This document shows positions 34,401-46,365 of a stretch of DNA of 64,000 nucleotides, piece after piece (positions within the stretch are counted from its first letter, which is position 1; each line of letters starts with the position of its first letter). The position numbers were made by a program, and so were the translations under genes. A model generated the notes under the pieces. The model was not told the DNA's origin, made no database searches, and worked only from the letters and a program-made list of their open reading frames with translations. The DNA comes from Hexactinellida sp. DTS-2022 (Eukaryota > Porifera > Hexactinellida): NCBI GenBank assembly GCA_028753945.1, contig JAPNXP010000014.1, positions 186,001 through 250,000 on the forward strand, given 5' to 3'.

Positions 34401-36607
34401 ACTCAACTTAATACAAACCCTATGTAAGTTGTTAAATTGGGACCATAGGGCTTGTTCATAATATTAAATTCATATTAAGCAGACAAAAAATTGTTCACAA
34501 TAAGCAGACCTGACTATATTTCCTCACATACATGTGAAAATTAAACTGTATAAAATTAGCAGAATAAATACAAATTCGACATAAATTATCCGTGTTAATA
34601 ATATAAAATATAAAATGATATATTAAAATGAGAAAATGTTGAATTTAATTGCTTACTGATAGCAGTAGAGAATTTTTAACCCAAATATTGTCTCATTTTA
34701 TTCAAAAAGGAAATGGCAAATATGACAGTATTATTATCAAATTAAATTATAGTATATAAAAAATGAATTTCAGCAAAATGACCCACAAATAGTGAAAAAA
34801 TTAAGTAATTATTTTTATATAAGACTAACGTGACCTACTTATACACCTGTGTTAACAAATGAAATACAGAAGTCAATAAATAATGCATTACCTAAGACAC
34901 GTTTGTAAATCCAACCAATCAAGAATTAGAGTTGTGACTATAATTAAAACTATTTTGATAATCAAATTGGAAATAATTTGCGCCCAAATTATACTTTATT
35001 TTAGGCAATGGTATTATAATTTGCGCGCCAAATAAAAAACAAGCTCAAATATTACGCGCCATAATATATCCTCATTGAAACCAACTAATAATTAAATTAA
35101 TAATATGTTCGTAAAGCAATAATTAACTTTTCAATTACTAATCTTTTAAGTCGCATTTAACATTGAATCGATAAAATATTACAATTTATATCGACAGGTG
35201 TTAATATATGGAAATATGTTTCCGTAGCCCTCAAATGATTTGATTGCGTTAATTAAAGAACTGATAAAAACTAACGTGTTCAAGTTTACTATAATTTCTT
35301 GTTGAAACTAAAAACCTGGTTTAGTGCTTAGTATATAGAAAGGTACGAACAGATTGGTTAGAATTCCATCACTATGTGTGATGTTCATAATTAAATTTAA
35401 GATTAGAGCCACAATTGTGTAGTGACCTAAACAAATTAGACGGGCTATCGTTTAACCAATCAGTTTACTTAGTTAACATGCGATATGACGATCATAAGTT
35501 AGTTCTATATGGAACTATAGTATACTCCGCTTAATAGAGCCACCGGTTAATATAATTCTCCGCTTAATCGGGTCAAAATTTCACAGGATTTATAGGACGG
35601 AATTACAGTTGGACTCGAAATATTTTCTGTTAATAGATTTCTCCGCTTAATCGGGTCAAAGTAACCTGGAACAAAACTGACCCTATAAATATTAAGCGGA
35701 GTCAACTGTGTTTATATTTTTGGTGGACAAGGTTAGTATTCAAATATAATTTGTGATAAATTGAGGGTCGACAAATATATATGTACGTGTTATTCTTGCC
35801 ATTCAACCAATGAGATTGCTGGCTACACACAACACAAAATATAGCAAAAGTCGTAGTCCTTAAAGACGGAGTCTTGAAGGTAGAATCCTCTGCAGTGATT
35901 GGTCAATCTAACCACTATGTTATCTGTCAAACTATTCATAATACCATTTGGTTGCATAATATGTAGTCATATTTTAAATAATCGAAACGGGTTTTTTCTA
36001 ACACCGGTTTTTCTAACTAAATTTATTCTAAATGTGGAAGAAATTCCAATTTTGTTGTATTATAAATCGGATTTTTCTTACCTTATTTCCATGCAATGAA
36101 TTGGTTAGAAAAACCCGATTTAACCTGTCTAATATGGAACTGAACTTACAAGGTTTCAGTTTGTTCAAAGGCTAGACAAGACGAATAATTTATTTCGGTA
36201 TTTGGCATATATGGATATACTGTATAATTTGATTATGTATCCATAAATACCAGGAAATATGATTTTTGATTGGTCAACAGACAGAGAGAAAGTGTAACGG
36301 TCATCTAATCCGGTTTTTCCTAAACAGACTAATTATATTGCATTCCTTTATCCTATTATATCACCAAGGAACAATGATATATTTGCATATTAAAACAGTA
36401 ATGTTATACTGTGCCAACTATACTATAGTATAGTGGCCCAGTTCTAATCTTAGTGCTTTGGTTATTATATTTCAAAAAGACTGTTGGCTTGAATTAAAAG
36501 TTTGCCTATTCAATAATTGGAACCTTATTTCCCAAATAACAACTGTAGATATACAAAATAATAAATGATACTTCTGCTCTAACACAACAAATACGAAATC
36601 TTAACAC

Positions 36608-36650
<43 letters not shown>

Positions 36651-36676
36651 CTACAACAACAACAACAACAACACTT
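31433..36676. other. AT-rich gene-poor region
   Basis: Over 5 kb with no convincing exon. Short frames lack splice sites, composition bias or homology that I can see. It holds the inverted repeat partner above, the palindromic P5 at 34202-34515, a degraded P1 (about 35517-35710), P7-like sequence (35985-36125) and a (CAA)n tract (36608-36672). Confidence 0.6.
34202..34515. mobile_element. P5 MITE, full palindrome
   Basis: Starts CAGTCAGGTCTGCTTATTGT and ends with its near-complement. The two halves meet near 34360 and mirror each other (GTTCATAATAGAGAGACTTC). About 314 bp, TA-flanked. Shorter P5 copies: 1240-1424, 18633-18798, 44426-44586, 47524-47684, 55997-56152. Confidence 0.8.
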
Positions 36677-39600
36677 CTATTTCAGATCATATAATTCAGT
36701 TAGGTCCGGATTAGAGAGAGATCTCTGCTTATATAGGCCCAGGGTCCGTTTCTGTCTGTTCGCTAACAGAAAGTCATCTGTCACCGAGAAGCTCTGTTCA
36801 TTGGTCTCCAGATTAGGCGCGGGACTGGTGAACATACCCGGCTCCAGGAACGCGGCTATAAATAGAACAAATAGGCGCCATAACTAACCTAAGCTATAAA
36901 TAGAACAAATAGGCGCCATAACTAACCTACACTGTAAATAGAACAAGTCTCTTAAAGGAGCGCTAATTACATTACACTCCATTATAAAAGCTACAAAATT
37001 TTTAAGCGTGCTAAATTGAAAATTTAGGCGCCAAACCAAGGATTTTAAGCGCCAAATTTAATATTTTAAGCGCGCCAAATTAAGGCAGTATGGATTTTAG
37101 GCGCCAAGAATTATAAGCGCAGAAAATAAAGCGACATGGATTTTAAGCGCCAAATTGAAAATTTAGGCGCCAAGTATTATAAACGCTCGAAATTAACGCG
37201 CCAAGAATTCCCCCTTGTTACCCTATAATTAGGCGCCAGGTGTCTAACAGGTAGCACATTACTCACTGTTGGTTCTCTCAATGCCGGATATAATATTACG
37301 CATGGGCATAAACCCGAAGGGATTAGACCCCCCGCCGGTCCCAAAAGTGTCCTGTCGAGAGGTGTTATGTCCCACAAAGGATTCCTGATGGTCCAGAGTC
37401 GGTTTGTGGGACTGTGTGGGGGAATGTGGGGGAGGCGAGGTGTGAGAATCGTAGAATGATTGCTGATTGGTTAGAGAGGGGCGTGAGTGAGTAGTTGGCA
37501 TGTATCTATAAATAGAAGTGACAAGTGGCACAAGTGGCAGAAATAACAACACAGGAAACTCTATACAGTAGAACCTGTTAATACGAACACTATTTCAGTC
37601 CCCTTCAAAGCCTTTTAATACAGTAGATGCCGGATATAAGAACACCAGTTATAAGAAGTTCTATTGGAAAACGGTTGCCATATACCCTATATACTTTATG
37701 TCGGTTATAAGGATATTATATGCAGTTCCCGACGATGTTCTTATAACCGGCATCCACTGTATAAATGACACCGGTTAATACGAATTCCGGATAAGGAGTA
37801 CACATTAAGACGGTCCCCTGGTGTTCCTACTAACGAGGTTCTACTGTACTTAACACCACATTCCAACCTGTCAAGTAGATCTCTAGGGTTCTCTGCAAAT
37901 GTCATAGTTTTAGCCGGTCTCATTGTGGGTGGAGAAGTGGCATAATTGTGTCGCATTTCCCTTTGTTTAAATTCCCACTCAACTTTCGACAGTTCATGAA
38001 ATTCCTTCCTCACCAACATCAACAGACTCCCTAGCCTATTCTTACCAGAACCAGCGATCCCATATCCCCAATATTCGTCCCTTTCTGTGTCATATATAAG
38101 CGTCATATTTCCGGATTGTATTAGAAAGTGACGTAATTCGTCATGCTGTTCGAACTTAAGTCTCAATCCGTGTAACATGTAATTATCTTTAACTTGACTG
38201 AAGTCAGAACGAACTTGCCGCTGGTACATGTTTGAATACACCAGTTTACGCACCTATATGGAACTATAAATAGGAACCAATATCCATGGCAAGCTCTGGA
38301 AATAATTAAGTATGTCATTTCCAGAAAATTTTGTTGGTAAACTGGTGTATTCAAACCAGTTTACCAAAAAATTTGTTCAAAGATTTTTACCAAAAAATGT
38401 TTGTAAAATTTGTTCCCTGAATTACAAACATTAGTTATCTTTCTACTGTAATAAGTGTGAAATTATGAATACAGTAGATGTCGGATATAAGCTTATAACC
38501 GGCATCCACTGTATAACTACTGTAATAAGTGTGAAAATATGAATATAAAGTTGTTTACCTCCTCAAGAGAAGTCTCTTTACTAATCATATCATCGAACTG
38601 TCCCCCATGGAATTTGGAGGCGTGATAAAAGTGTTCCACAGTGGGCCACTTTCTGCCATCTTGTGTCACAATTTGGTGTTCAGAACTCGGCAGGAAACAC
38701 GAATAAGTTCGGTCCAAAGCTGAGAACCGAAGTCTGTCGGAGTGTGTTGTGTCTGTGTAGGTGCTAGGAGCATTCCTGTGGTAAGGGAGGGTTGTCATGG
38801 AGCGGGTGATAGCGGGCTGGTCGAGAGGCGCGGATCTGTAGTAGGTGTTGCGAGGATCCTAGTTACGGAATGGGGACATGGAATGCTTGGCACAAATGTC
38901 ACAAATGGCAGAGGTGGTATAAGTGGCAAAAATGGCACAAATGTTACTAGGTAGCATAAATACGACAAATGGCACAAGTGGCAGAGATCTCACAAATGGA
39001 CAAATGTAACAAATGCCACTTATGCCACTTAACACTTAACAGCTACCTGGTTTAGAGTGACTCCTCTCTGCAGATCTATCTTCAGATCCTCCAGCATGGC
39101 TCCCAACCTATTCTGACCGGTCCCATCCCCCCCGTCTCCATAATACGGATCCTCTTCCGAGTGGAACACAAGTTTCCTTTTAGTTCCGATTAGCAGCTCG
39201 CATAGTTCCGGGTGTTGCTCGAATTTCGCGTGAATCGCTTGTGACATAACTCGGTCCCGCTTTTCGGGCCACCCCTTTTGCACCCCCTCCCGATGTTGGT
39301 ATGCCACATATGGCACCTCGTCTGGGGACACAATTGTCCGGATTTTATCCTCAAGACGAGTGCCCTCGAATTTCATTGCGTTGTAAAAGTGGGCAACTGA
39401 TGGCCATCGTTTGTGGTCAATAGTGATCGGGTGATGAGAGTATATTGATAGGGAGCTGTTTGTGTTTGTTTTGTCTGTTGTTATTATTGTTGTGTTTGGG
39501 TCTCGTTGGAGTTTTGTGAAGTATTGGGATTTCCGCGCGTCTTTTGTTGGGCTGTGGACTTGTTGGGGACCGATTGCTTGCAGGATAGGTCTAAACAACA

Positions 39601-39923
39601 ACAACAATAAGTAAACAAACTAGTAAACAAACATATATACAAACAACAAACCAACCAAGCAAACAAACAAACTTGAAAACGAATAAACAAACAAACATAC
39701 TGTATATACGTACATACATACAAAAAAACGAATAAACAAACAAACAAACAAACAAACAACCAACCAAACAAACAAACAAACAAACAACCAACCAACCAAT
39801 TAACCAAACAACAACAACAACAACACTACCTAACATCGGAATCTCTCTCTTGCAGTTCCTTCCTAATATCCATAAGGAAGTTACCCAGCATATTCTGTCC
39901 CTCCTCGCTAATGCCATCTCCCC

Positions 39924-39955
<32 letters not shown>

Positions 39956-40307
39956 CTACCTAACATCGGAATCTCTCTCTTGCAGTTCCTTCCTAATATC
40001 CATAAGGAAGTTACCCAGCATATTCTGTCCCTCCTCGCTAATGCCATCTCCCCAAACAACAACAACAACAACAACAACAACACTACCTGACATCGGAATC
40101 TCTCTCTTGCAGTTCCTTCCTAATATCCATAAGGAAGTTACCCAGCATATTCTGTCCCTCCTCACTAATGCCATCTCCCCAAACAACAACAACAACAACA
40201 ACAACAACACTACCTAACATCGGAATCTCTCTCTTGCAGTTCCTTCCTAATATCCATAAGGAAGTTACCCAGCATATTCTGTCCCTCCTCACTAATGCCA
40301 TCTCCCC

Positions 40308-40342
<35 letters not shown>

Positions 40343-40440
40343 CTACCTAACATCGGAATCTCTCTCCTGCAGCTCCTTCCTAATATCCATAAGGAAGTTC
40401 CCCAGCATATTCTGTCCCTCCTCGCTAATCCCATCTCCCC

Positions 40441-40505
<65 letters not shown>

Positions 40506-40603
40506 CTACCTAACATCAGAATCTCTCTCTTGCAGTTCCTTCCTAATATCCATAAGGAAGTTACCCAGCATATTCTGTCCCTCCTCGCTAATGCCATCTC
40601 CCC

Positions 40604-40635
<32 letters not shown>

Positions 40636-40733
40636 CTACCTAACATCGGAATCTCTCTCTTGCAGTTCCTTCCTAATATCCATAAGGAAGTTCCCCAGCA
40701 TATTCTGTCCCTCCTCACTAATGCCATCTCCCC

Positions 40734-40765
<32 letters not shown>

Positions 40766-40863
40766 CTACCTAACATCAGAATCTCTCTCTTGCAGTTCCT
40801 TCCTAATATCCATAAGGAAGTTACCCAGCATATTCTGTCCCTCCTCGCTAATCCCATCTCCCC

Positions 40864-40895
<32 letters not shown>

Positions 40896-40993
40896 CTACC
40901 TAACATCGGAATCTCTCTCTTGCAGTTCCTTCCTAATATCCATAAGGAAGTTCCCCAGCATATTCTGTCCCTCCTCGCTAATGCCATCTCCCC

Positions 40994-41025
<32 letters not shown>

Positions 41026-41123
41026 CTACCTAACATCGGAATCTCTCTCTTGCAGTTCCTTCCTAATATCCATAAGGAAGTTCCCCAGCATATTCTGTCC
41101 CTCCTCGCTAATGCCATCTCCCC

Positions 41124-41173
<50 letters not shown>

Positions 41174-41401
41174 CTACCTAACATCAGAATCTCTCTCTTG
41201 CAGTTCCTTCCTAATATCCATAAGGAAGTTACCCAGCATATTCTGTCCCTCCTCGCTAATGCCATCTCCCCAAACAACAACAACAACAACAACAACAACA
41301 AAACTACCTAACATCGGAATCTCTCTCTTGCAGTTCCTTCCTAATATCCATAAGGAAGTTCCCCAGCATATTCTGTCCCTCCTCGCTAATGCCATCTCCC
41401 C

Positions 41402-41448
<47 letters not shown>

Positions 41449-41676
41449 CTACCTAACATCAGAATCTCTCTCTTGCAGTTCCTTCCTAATATCCATAAGG
41501 AAGTTACCCAGCATATTCTGTCCCTCCTCGCTAATGCCATCTCCCCAAACAACAACAACAACAACAACAACAACAAAACTACCTAACATCGGAATCTCTC
41601 TCTTGCAGTTCCTTCCTAATATCCATAAGGAAGTTCCCCAGCATATTCTGTCCCTCCTCGCTAATGCCATCTCCCC

Positions 41677-41723
<47 letters not shown>

Positions 41724-41821
41724 CTACCTAACATCAGAATCTCTCTCTTGCAGTTCCTTCCTAATATCCATAAGGAAGTTCCCCAGCATATTCTGTCCCT
41801 CCTCGCTAATGCCATCTCCCC

Positions 41822-41868
<47 letters not shown>

Positions 41869-41966
41869 CTACCTAACATCAGAATCTCTCTCTTGCAGTT
41901 CCTTCCTAATATCCATAAGGAAGTTACCCAGCATATTCTGTCCCTCCTCGCTAATGCCATCTCCCC

Positions 41967-41998
<32 letters not shown>

Positions 41999-42096
41999 CT
42001 ACCTAACATCAGAATCTCTCTCTTGCAGTTCCTTCCTAATATCCATAAGGAAGTTACCCAGCATATTCTGTCCCTCCTCACTAATGCCATCTCCCC

Positions 42097-42128
<32 letters not shown>

Positions 42129-42226
42129 CTACCTAACATCAGAATCTCTCTCTTGCAGTTCCTTCCTAATATCCATAAGGAAGTTACCCAGCATATTCTG
42201 TCCCTCCTCACTAATGCCATCTCCCC

Positions 42227-42258
<32 letters not shown>

Positions 42259-42356
42259 CTACCTAACATCAGAATCTCTCTCTTGCAGTTCCTTCCTAAT
42301 ATCCATAAGGAAGTTACCCAGCATATTCTGTCCCTCCTCGCTAATGCCATCTCCCC

Positions 42357-42406
<50 letters not shown>

Positions 42407-42631
42407 CTACCTAACATCGGAATCTCTCTCTTGCAGTTCCTTCCTAATATCCATAAGGAAGTTACCCAGCATATTCTGTCCCTCCTCACTAATCCCATCT
42501 CCCCAAACAACAACAACAACAACAACAACAACACTACCTAACATCAGAATCTCTCTCTTGCAGCTCCTTCCTAATATCCATAAGGAAGTTCCCCAGCATA
42601 TTCTGTCCCTCCTCGCTAATGCCATCTCCCC

Positions 42632-42684
<53 letters not shown>

Positions 42685-42782
42685 CTACCTAACATCGGAA
42701 TCTCTCTCTTGCAGTTCCTTCCTAATATCCATAAGGAAGTTACCCAGCATATTCTGTCCCTCCTCGCTAATGCCATCTCCCC

Positions 42783-42829
<47 letters not shown>

Positions 42830-42927
42830 CTACCTAACATCAGAATCTCTCTCTTGCAGTTCCTTCCTAATATCCATAAGGAAGTTACCCAGCATATTCT
42901 GTCCCTCCTCGCTAATGCCATCTCCCC

Positions 42928-42959
<32 letters not shown>

Positions 42960-43057
42960 CTACCTAACATCGGAATCTCTCTCTTGCAGTTCCTTCCTAA
43001 TATCCATAAGGAAGTTACCCAGCATATTCTGTCCCTCCTCGCTAATGCCATCTCCCC

Positions 43058-43089
<32 letters not shown>

Positions 43090-43314
43090 CTACCTAACAT
43101 CGGAATCTCTCTCTTGCAGTTCCTTCCTAATATCCATAAGGAAGTTACCCAGCATATTCTGTCCCTCCTCGCTAATGCCATCTCCCCAAACAACAACAAC
43201 AACAACAACAACAACACTACCTAACATCGGAATCTCTCTCTTGCAGTTCCTTCCTAATATCCATAAGGAAGTTCCCCAGCATATTCTGTCCCTCCTCACT
43301 AATGCCATCTCCCC

Positions 43315-43346
<32 letters not shown>

Positions 43347-43444
43347 CTACCTAACATCGGAATCTCTCTCTTGCAGCTCCTTCCTAATATCCATAAGGAA
43401 GTTCCCCAGCATATTCTGTCCCTCCTCGCTAATGCCATCTCCCC

Positions 43445-43494
<50 letters not shown>

Positions 43495-43592
43495 CTACCT
43501 AACATCGGAATCTCTCTCTTGCAGTTCCTTCCTAATATCCATAAGGAAGTTACCCAGCATATTCTGTCCCTCCTCGCTAATGCCATCTCCCC

Positions 43593-43627
<35 letters not shown>

Positions 43628-43725
43628 CTACCTAACATCGGAATCTCTCTCTTGCAGCTCCTTCCTAATATCCATAAGGAAGTTACCCAGCATATTCTGT
43701 CCCTCCTCGCTAATGCCATCTCCCC

Positions 43726-43778
<53 letters not shown>

Positions 43779-46160
43779 CTACCTAACATCGGAATCTCTC
43801 TCTTGCAGTTCCTTCCTAATATCCATAAGGAAGTTACCCAGCATATTCTGTCCCTCCTCGCTAATGCCATCTCCCCAATATGTGTCGTTACAATGGTGCA
43901 CCAATCTACGGAGTCCGGTGGACAGCAGTAAGTGCTTAGCCTCTGGGTACTGAAGGAACTTAGCCTTTAGACCAGTCTTCATAACAGGATCCTATAGAGG
44001 GGATAATAATATGGGGGGGGGGGGGGGGGGGGGCAGGGTTGTATCAACTCATTTTGAGTTGGCAGAATCAACTCATTTTCTTGAATGAGTTGAATGAGTT
44101 GGTAGACAAAAAATGAGTTAATACAACCCTACTTCCGACCATGGCCAGACAACTTTCACTTTGTCGTAACATTAATGCGTAGGGAGATCCAAATTTGGCC
44201 GGATCACTTTTGAGAGCCGACAGACGCAGCTGTAAATGTATTATTAAACTGAAGATTTAAGATATACGTTAGTTACAATTAGTTTAATAAAAAATGAGTT
44301 GGCAGAATCAACTCATTTTCTTGAATGAGTTGAATGAGTTGGTAACAGCAAAATGAGTTGTTTTGCCAACTCAAAATGAGTTGATACAACCCTGGCCCGG
44401 CCCGGGGGGGGGATAATGTATAATACAGTCAGGTCTGCTTATTGTAAACAACTTTTCGTCTGCTTAATATGAAAACTTTTTATTATGGACAAGCCCTATG
44501 GTCCCAATTTAACAACTTACATAGGGTTTATAATAAGTAGAGTTCACTTATTATAAAGTCTCTTTATTATGAACACAATTTTTTGTCACAGGTGTTCACA
44601 TAAGTGGAACTATACTATACTATACAGAGAATAACACCTGTTACTGCTATACTATGTATACAGCAATAACTTCTGCTATTCTTTACATAAAACATCTGCT
44701 ATTCCTTCAGAACTACAGAGCACGAAAAGTATAAATAGAGACAAGCCTATAATAGTATCACCTTAACTTCCTTCCAATCTTTCCTAACAAAATCTTGGTT
44801 TTCTTGACTGTAAGCTAACTTCATTGCTTCATTCGCCGTTCCACATTCCTGTATCTTTCCTTCCAGCTTTGAACCAGTGAATCTCTGTCCCAAATAATAA
44901 TGCGAGACAGTAGGCCACTTAACACCATTTATTCGCACCTCGTGTGGGAAATAAGGCGAGAATTCAAAGAATGGATATTTATCGTCGTGAAAGTAAATCG
45001 ATCCTTTTGGTGGTTTATCGGGTAAAACAGAGTTAGGTGACAAATCTAGGAACTAAAAAATGTAGGTAAACAACAATAATATTACATTAGAACCTCGTTA
45101 ATACGAACACCAACAGACGGTTAAAATGTGTTCGCTTTATCCGGAGTTCGTATTAACCGGAGTAATACCCATTGAATAGCCATTGTAGGGACCTGATTTT
45201 GTGGAACTGTTTGTTCGTATTTCCGGAAATTAGTATTAACCGTGCCGTACTAACGAGGTTCTACTGTAGATATAAACAAACTGGTACTAACTTCAGAGTT
45301 AATATCAGTTTCAGTTCCAATAGGAGTAGGTTTCTTTCCTTGCAGCTCTACGCGTGTTCGCATTAACAGCTGTCCTAGCTTGTTAGCTCCCATACCGTCG
45401 CTACCTTTGCCCCAGTAGGAACCTGCAATTGAGTCCTGAAATACAATCCTTCTGTTTCCAGTTCGTAATAGGAGCTTCTTTAGGTCCTTGTGTTGAGAGA
45501 ATTTGGCGCGCAAACCTTCTAGCATTATCTCATCTTTGATCTAAAGATAAAAATAGAATAAATTTCAGAATATGAATATAACGAAACCAAAAAATGTCTG
45601 CCAAAGGTATTTGAACAAAAAATATTTGTATTCATGCAATCAAGCTTCAGGCAGCATAATAACATTTGTAGATGCTTAAAGTTTAGTATAATAAAATTGA
45701 AAATTTAGAATTTACATTTTTATGGAACAATCTAAAAATATAACACATTTAAAATCAAAGTAAAATACAGTAACTAAATTTTTTTTCATCAACAAGTTTT
45801 CATGCACAAAAATCATGAATTTTTTCGAATTTAATGTATAATTTAACCGAAAACAGTTGAAACATTAAATCTATAGTTCTATATGGAACTAACTTTATGC
45901 CAGTCATGCCTCACGAAATCTAGCACAGCTGAATTTCTCTCTAATTCCTTCGCCTGTTCTGTGTCATAAGTCTTCTGTATTTTGGTTGCTAGGGGCGTTC
46001 CCTGGAATTTCTGTGATTGCACATAATTCTCGACGCTTAGCCACAAAACAGATTTTATTAAGATTGGATAATTAGGATTTCCGTTAACCAACTCGTGATA
46101 GTGTCCTTCTGTGTCTTTTGTGTCTGTGAATACCAGCGGGTCTAAATCGGAACTAGCCAT
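36677..46160 (-). CDS. Four-domain NADAR protein
   Basis: Nine exons: 46160-45894, 45540-45292, 45052-44762, 43991-43783, 39590-39047, 38858-38559, 38253-37868, 37505-37267, 36855-36677. Phases match, 887 aa. NADAR (YbiA-like) domains are N-glycosidases acting on ADP-ribose-linked or riboflavin-pathway substrates; some reverse guanine ADP-ribosylation. Four copies are seen: exons 1-2, exons 3-4, exon 5, exons 6-7. Each has a W-[LP]-[ST]-V-x-[NH]-[YF]-Y/V element and a C-terminal [WY]-G-x-G...N-x-L-G motif. The candidate catalytic Glu of the first element is kept in domains 1 (WLSVENY) and 4 (WPTVEHFY) but is Ser in 2 (WPTVSHYY) and Ala in 3 (WPSVAHFY). The tail (exons 8-9) is Ser/Pro/Asn-rich. 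Intron 4 holds the 29-copy exon array. Homology is strong; the substrate is unknown. Confidence 0.88.
37565..37845. mobile_element. P2 MITE interrupted by a P3 MITE
   Basis: P2 pieces 37565-37618 (CAGTAGAACCTGTTAATACG) and about 37762-37845 (GAGGTTCTACTG). P3 lies at 37621-37759 (CAGTAGATGCCGGATATAAG ... GGCATCCACTG) with TA on each side. Located in NADAR intron 7. Confidence 0.75.
38472..38511. mobile_element. 40-bp minimal P3 element
   Basis: CAGTAGATGTCGGATATAAG joined directly to CTTATAACCGGCATCCACTG, TA flanks. It is practically two terminal repeats with no interior. Confidence 0.6.
39597..39826. repeat. AAAC/CAA simple repeat at the 3' end of NADAR intron 4
   Basis: Simple repeats between the NADAR exon 5 acceptor and the exon-edge array. 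Confidence 0.85.
39827..43880 (-). repeat. 30-copy array of the NADAR exon 4 3' edge with (TTG)n spacers
   Basis: Unit on the minus strand: (TTG)n, then about 97 nt encoding WGDGISEEGQNMLGNFLMDI and RKELQERDSDV, then the donor AG|GTAGTG. Copies end at 39826, 39956, 40083, 40210, 40343, 40506 and so on to 43628; the most upstream copy (43783-43880) is the 3' part of true exon 4. Unit spacing is 127-163 bp, set by the length of the TTG tract (commonly 130, 145 or 148). The coding part varies at only seven positions, all synonymous. Each unit keeps a donor but no clear acceptor with a good pyrimidine tract directly before it. Confidence 0.95.
44034..44394. mobile_element. hAT-like non-autonomous element
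   Basis: Perfect inverted ends: CAGGGTTGTATCAACTCATT left, AATGAGTTGATACAACCCTG right. It is bordered by long G runs (44013-44033 and 44402-44412), so no target duplication can be read. It sits in NADAR intron 3. Internal ATGAGTTG repeats add further hairpins. Confidence 0.6.
44426..44586. mobile_element. P5 MITE, right end damaged
   Basis: CAGTCAGGTCTGCTTATTGT at the left. It follows P5 to GAACACAATTTTTTGTC and then stops. Confidence 0.6.
45085..45265. mobile_element. P2 MITE in NADAR intron 2
   Basis: TTAGAACCTCGTTAATACGA ... AACGAGGTTCTACTG. Contains the GTTCGTATTAACCGGAG block. Confidence 0.65.
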
Positions 46161-46240
46161 TTATAGTTCCAATTCGAATTGCTAGATTGAGTATAAAGCT
46201 TTGCATACATTAACCGTAACCATAGAGATACAGAGTAGAA

Positions 46241-46365
46241 CAGTAAAACCTTCAAAATATGAACACTTTTTCTCGGTCCCAAATTCCCCATTGTTTTAGA
46301 GACACGTTATGATAAATCATGAAAAGTGAACGTTTTGGCTGGTTCACTTTCTGAAGGTTTTACTG
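46241..46365. mobile_element. P6 MITE
   Basis: CAGTAAAACCTTCAAAATAT ... CTGAAGGTTTTACTG, located between the NADAR and SLC27A genes, upstream of the NADAR start. Confidence 0.65.

Noticed and set aside
39827-43783. CRISPR-like array
   Set aside because: Units are far too long, the spacers are one microsatellite, and the genome is eukaryotic.
39826-43880. Dozens of 'MLLLL...VVVV...' and 'MPSPQTTTT...NNNN' frames
   Set aside because: They are the six-frame image of the exon-edge array and its TTG spacers, not separate genes. Only the DSDV-ending frame matches the NADAR protein.
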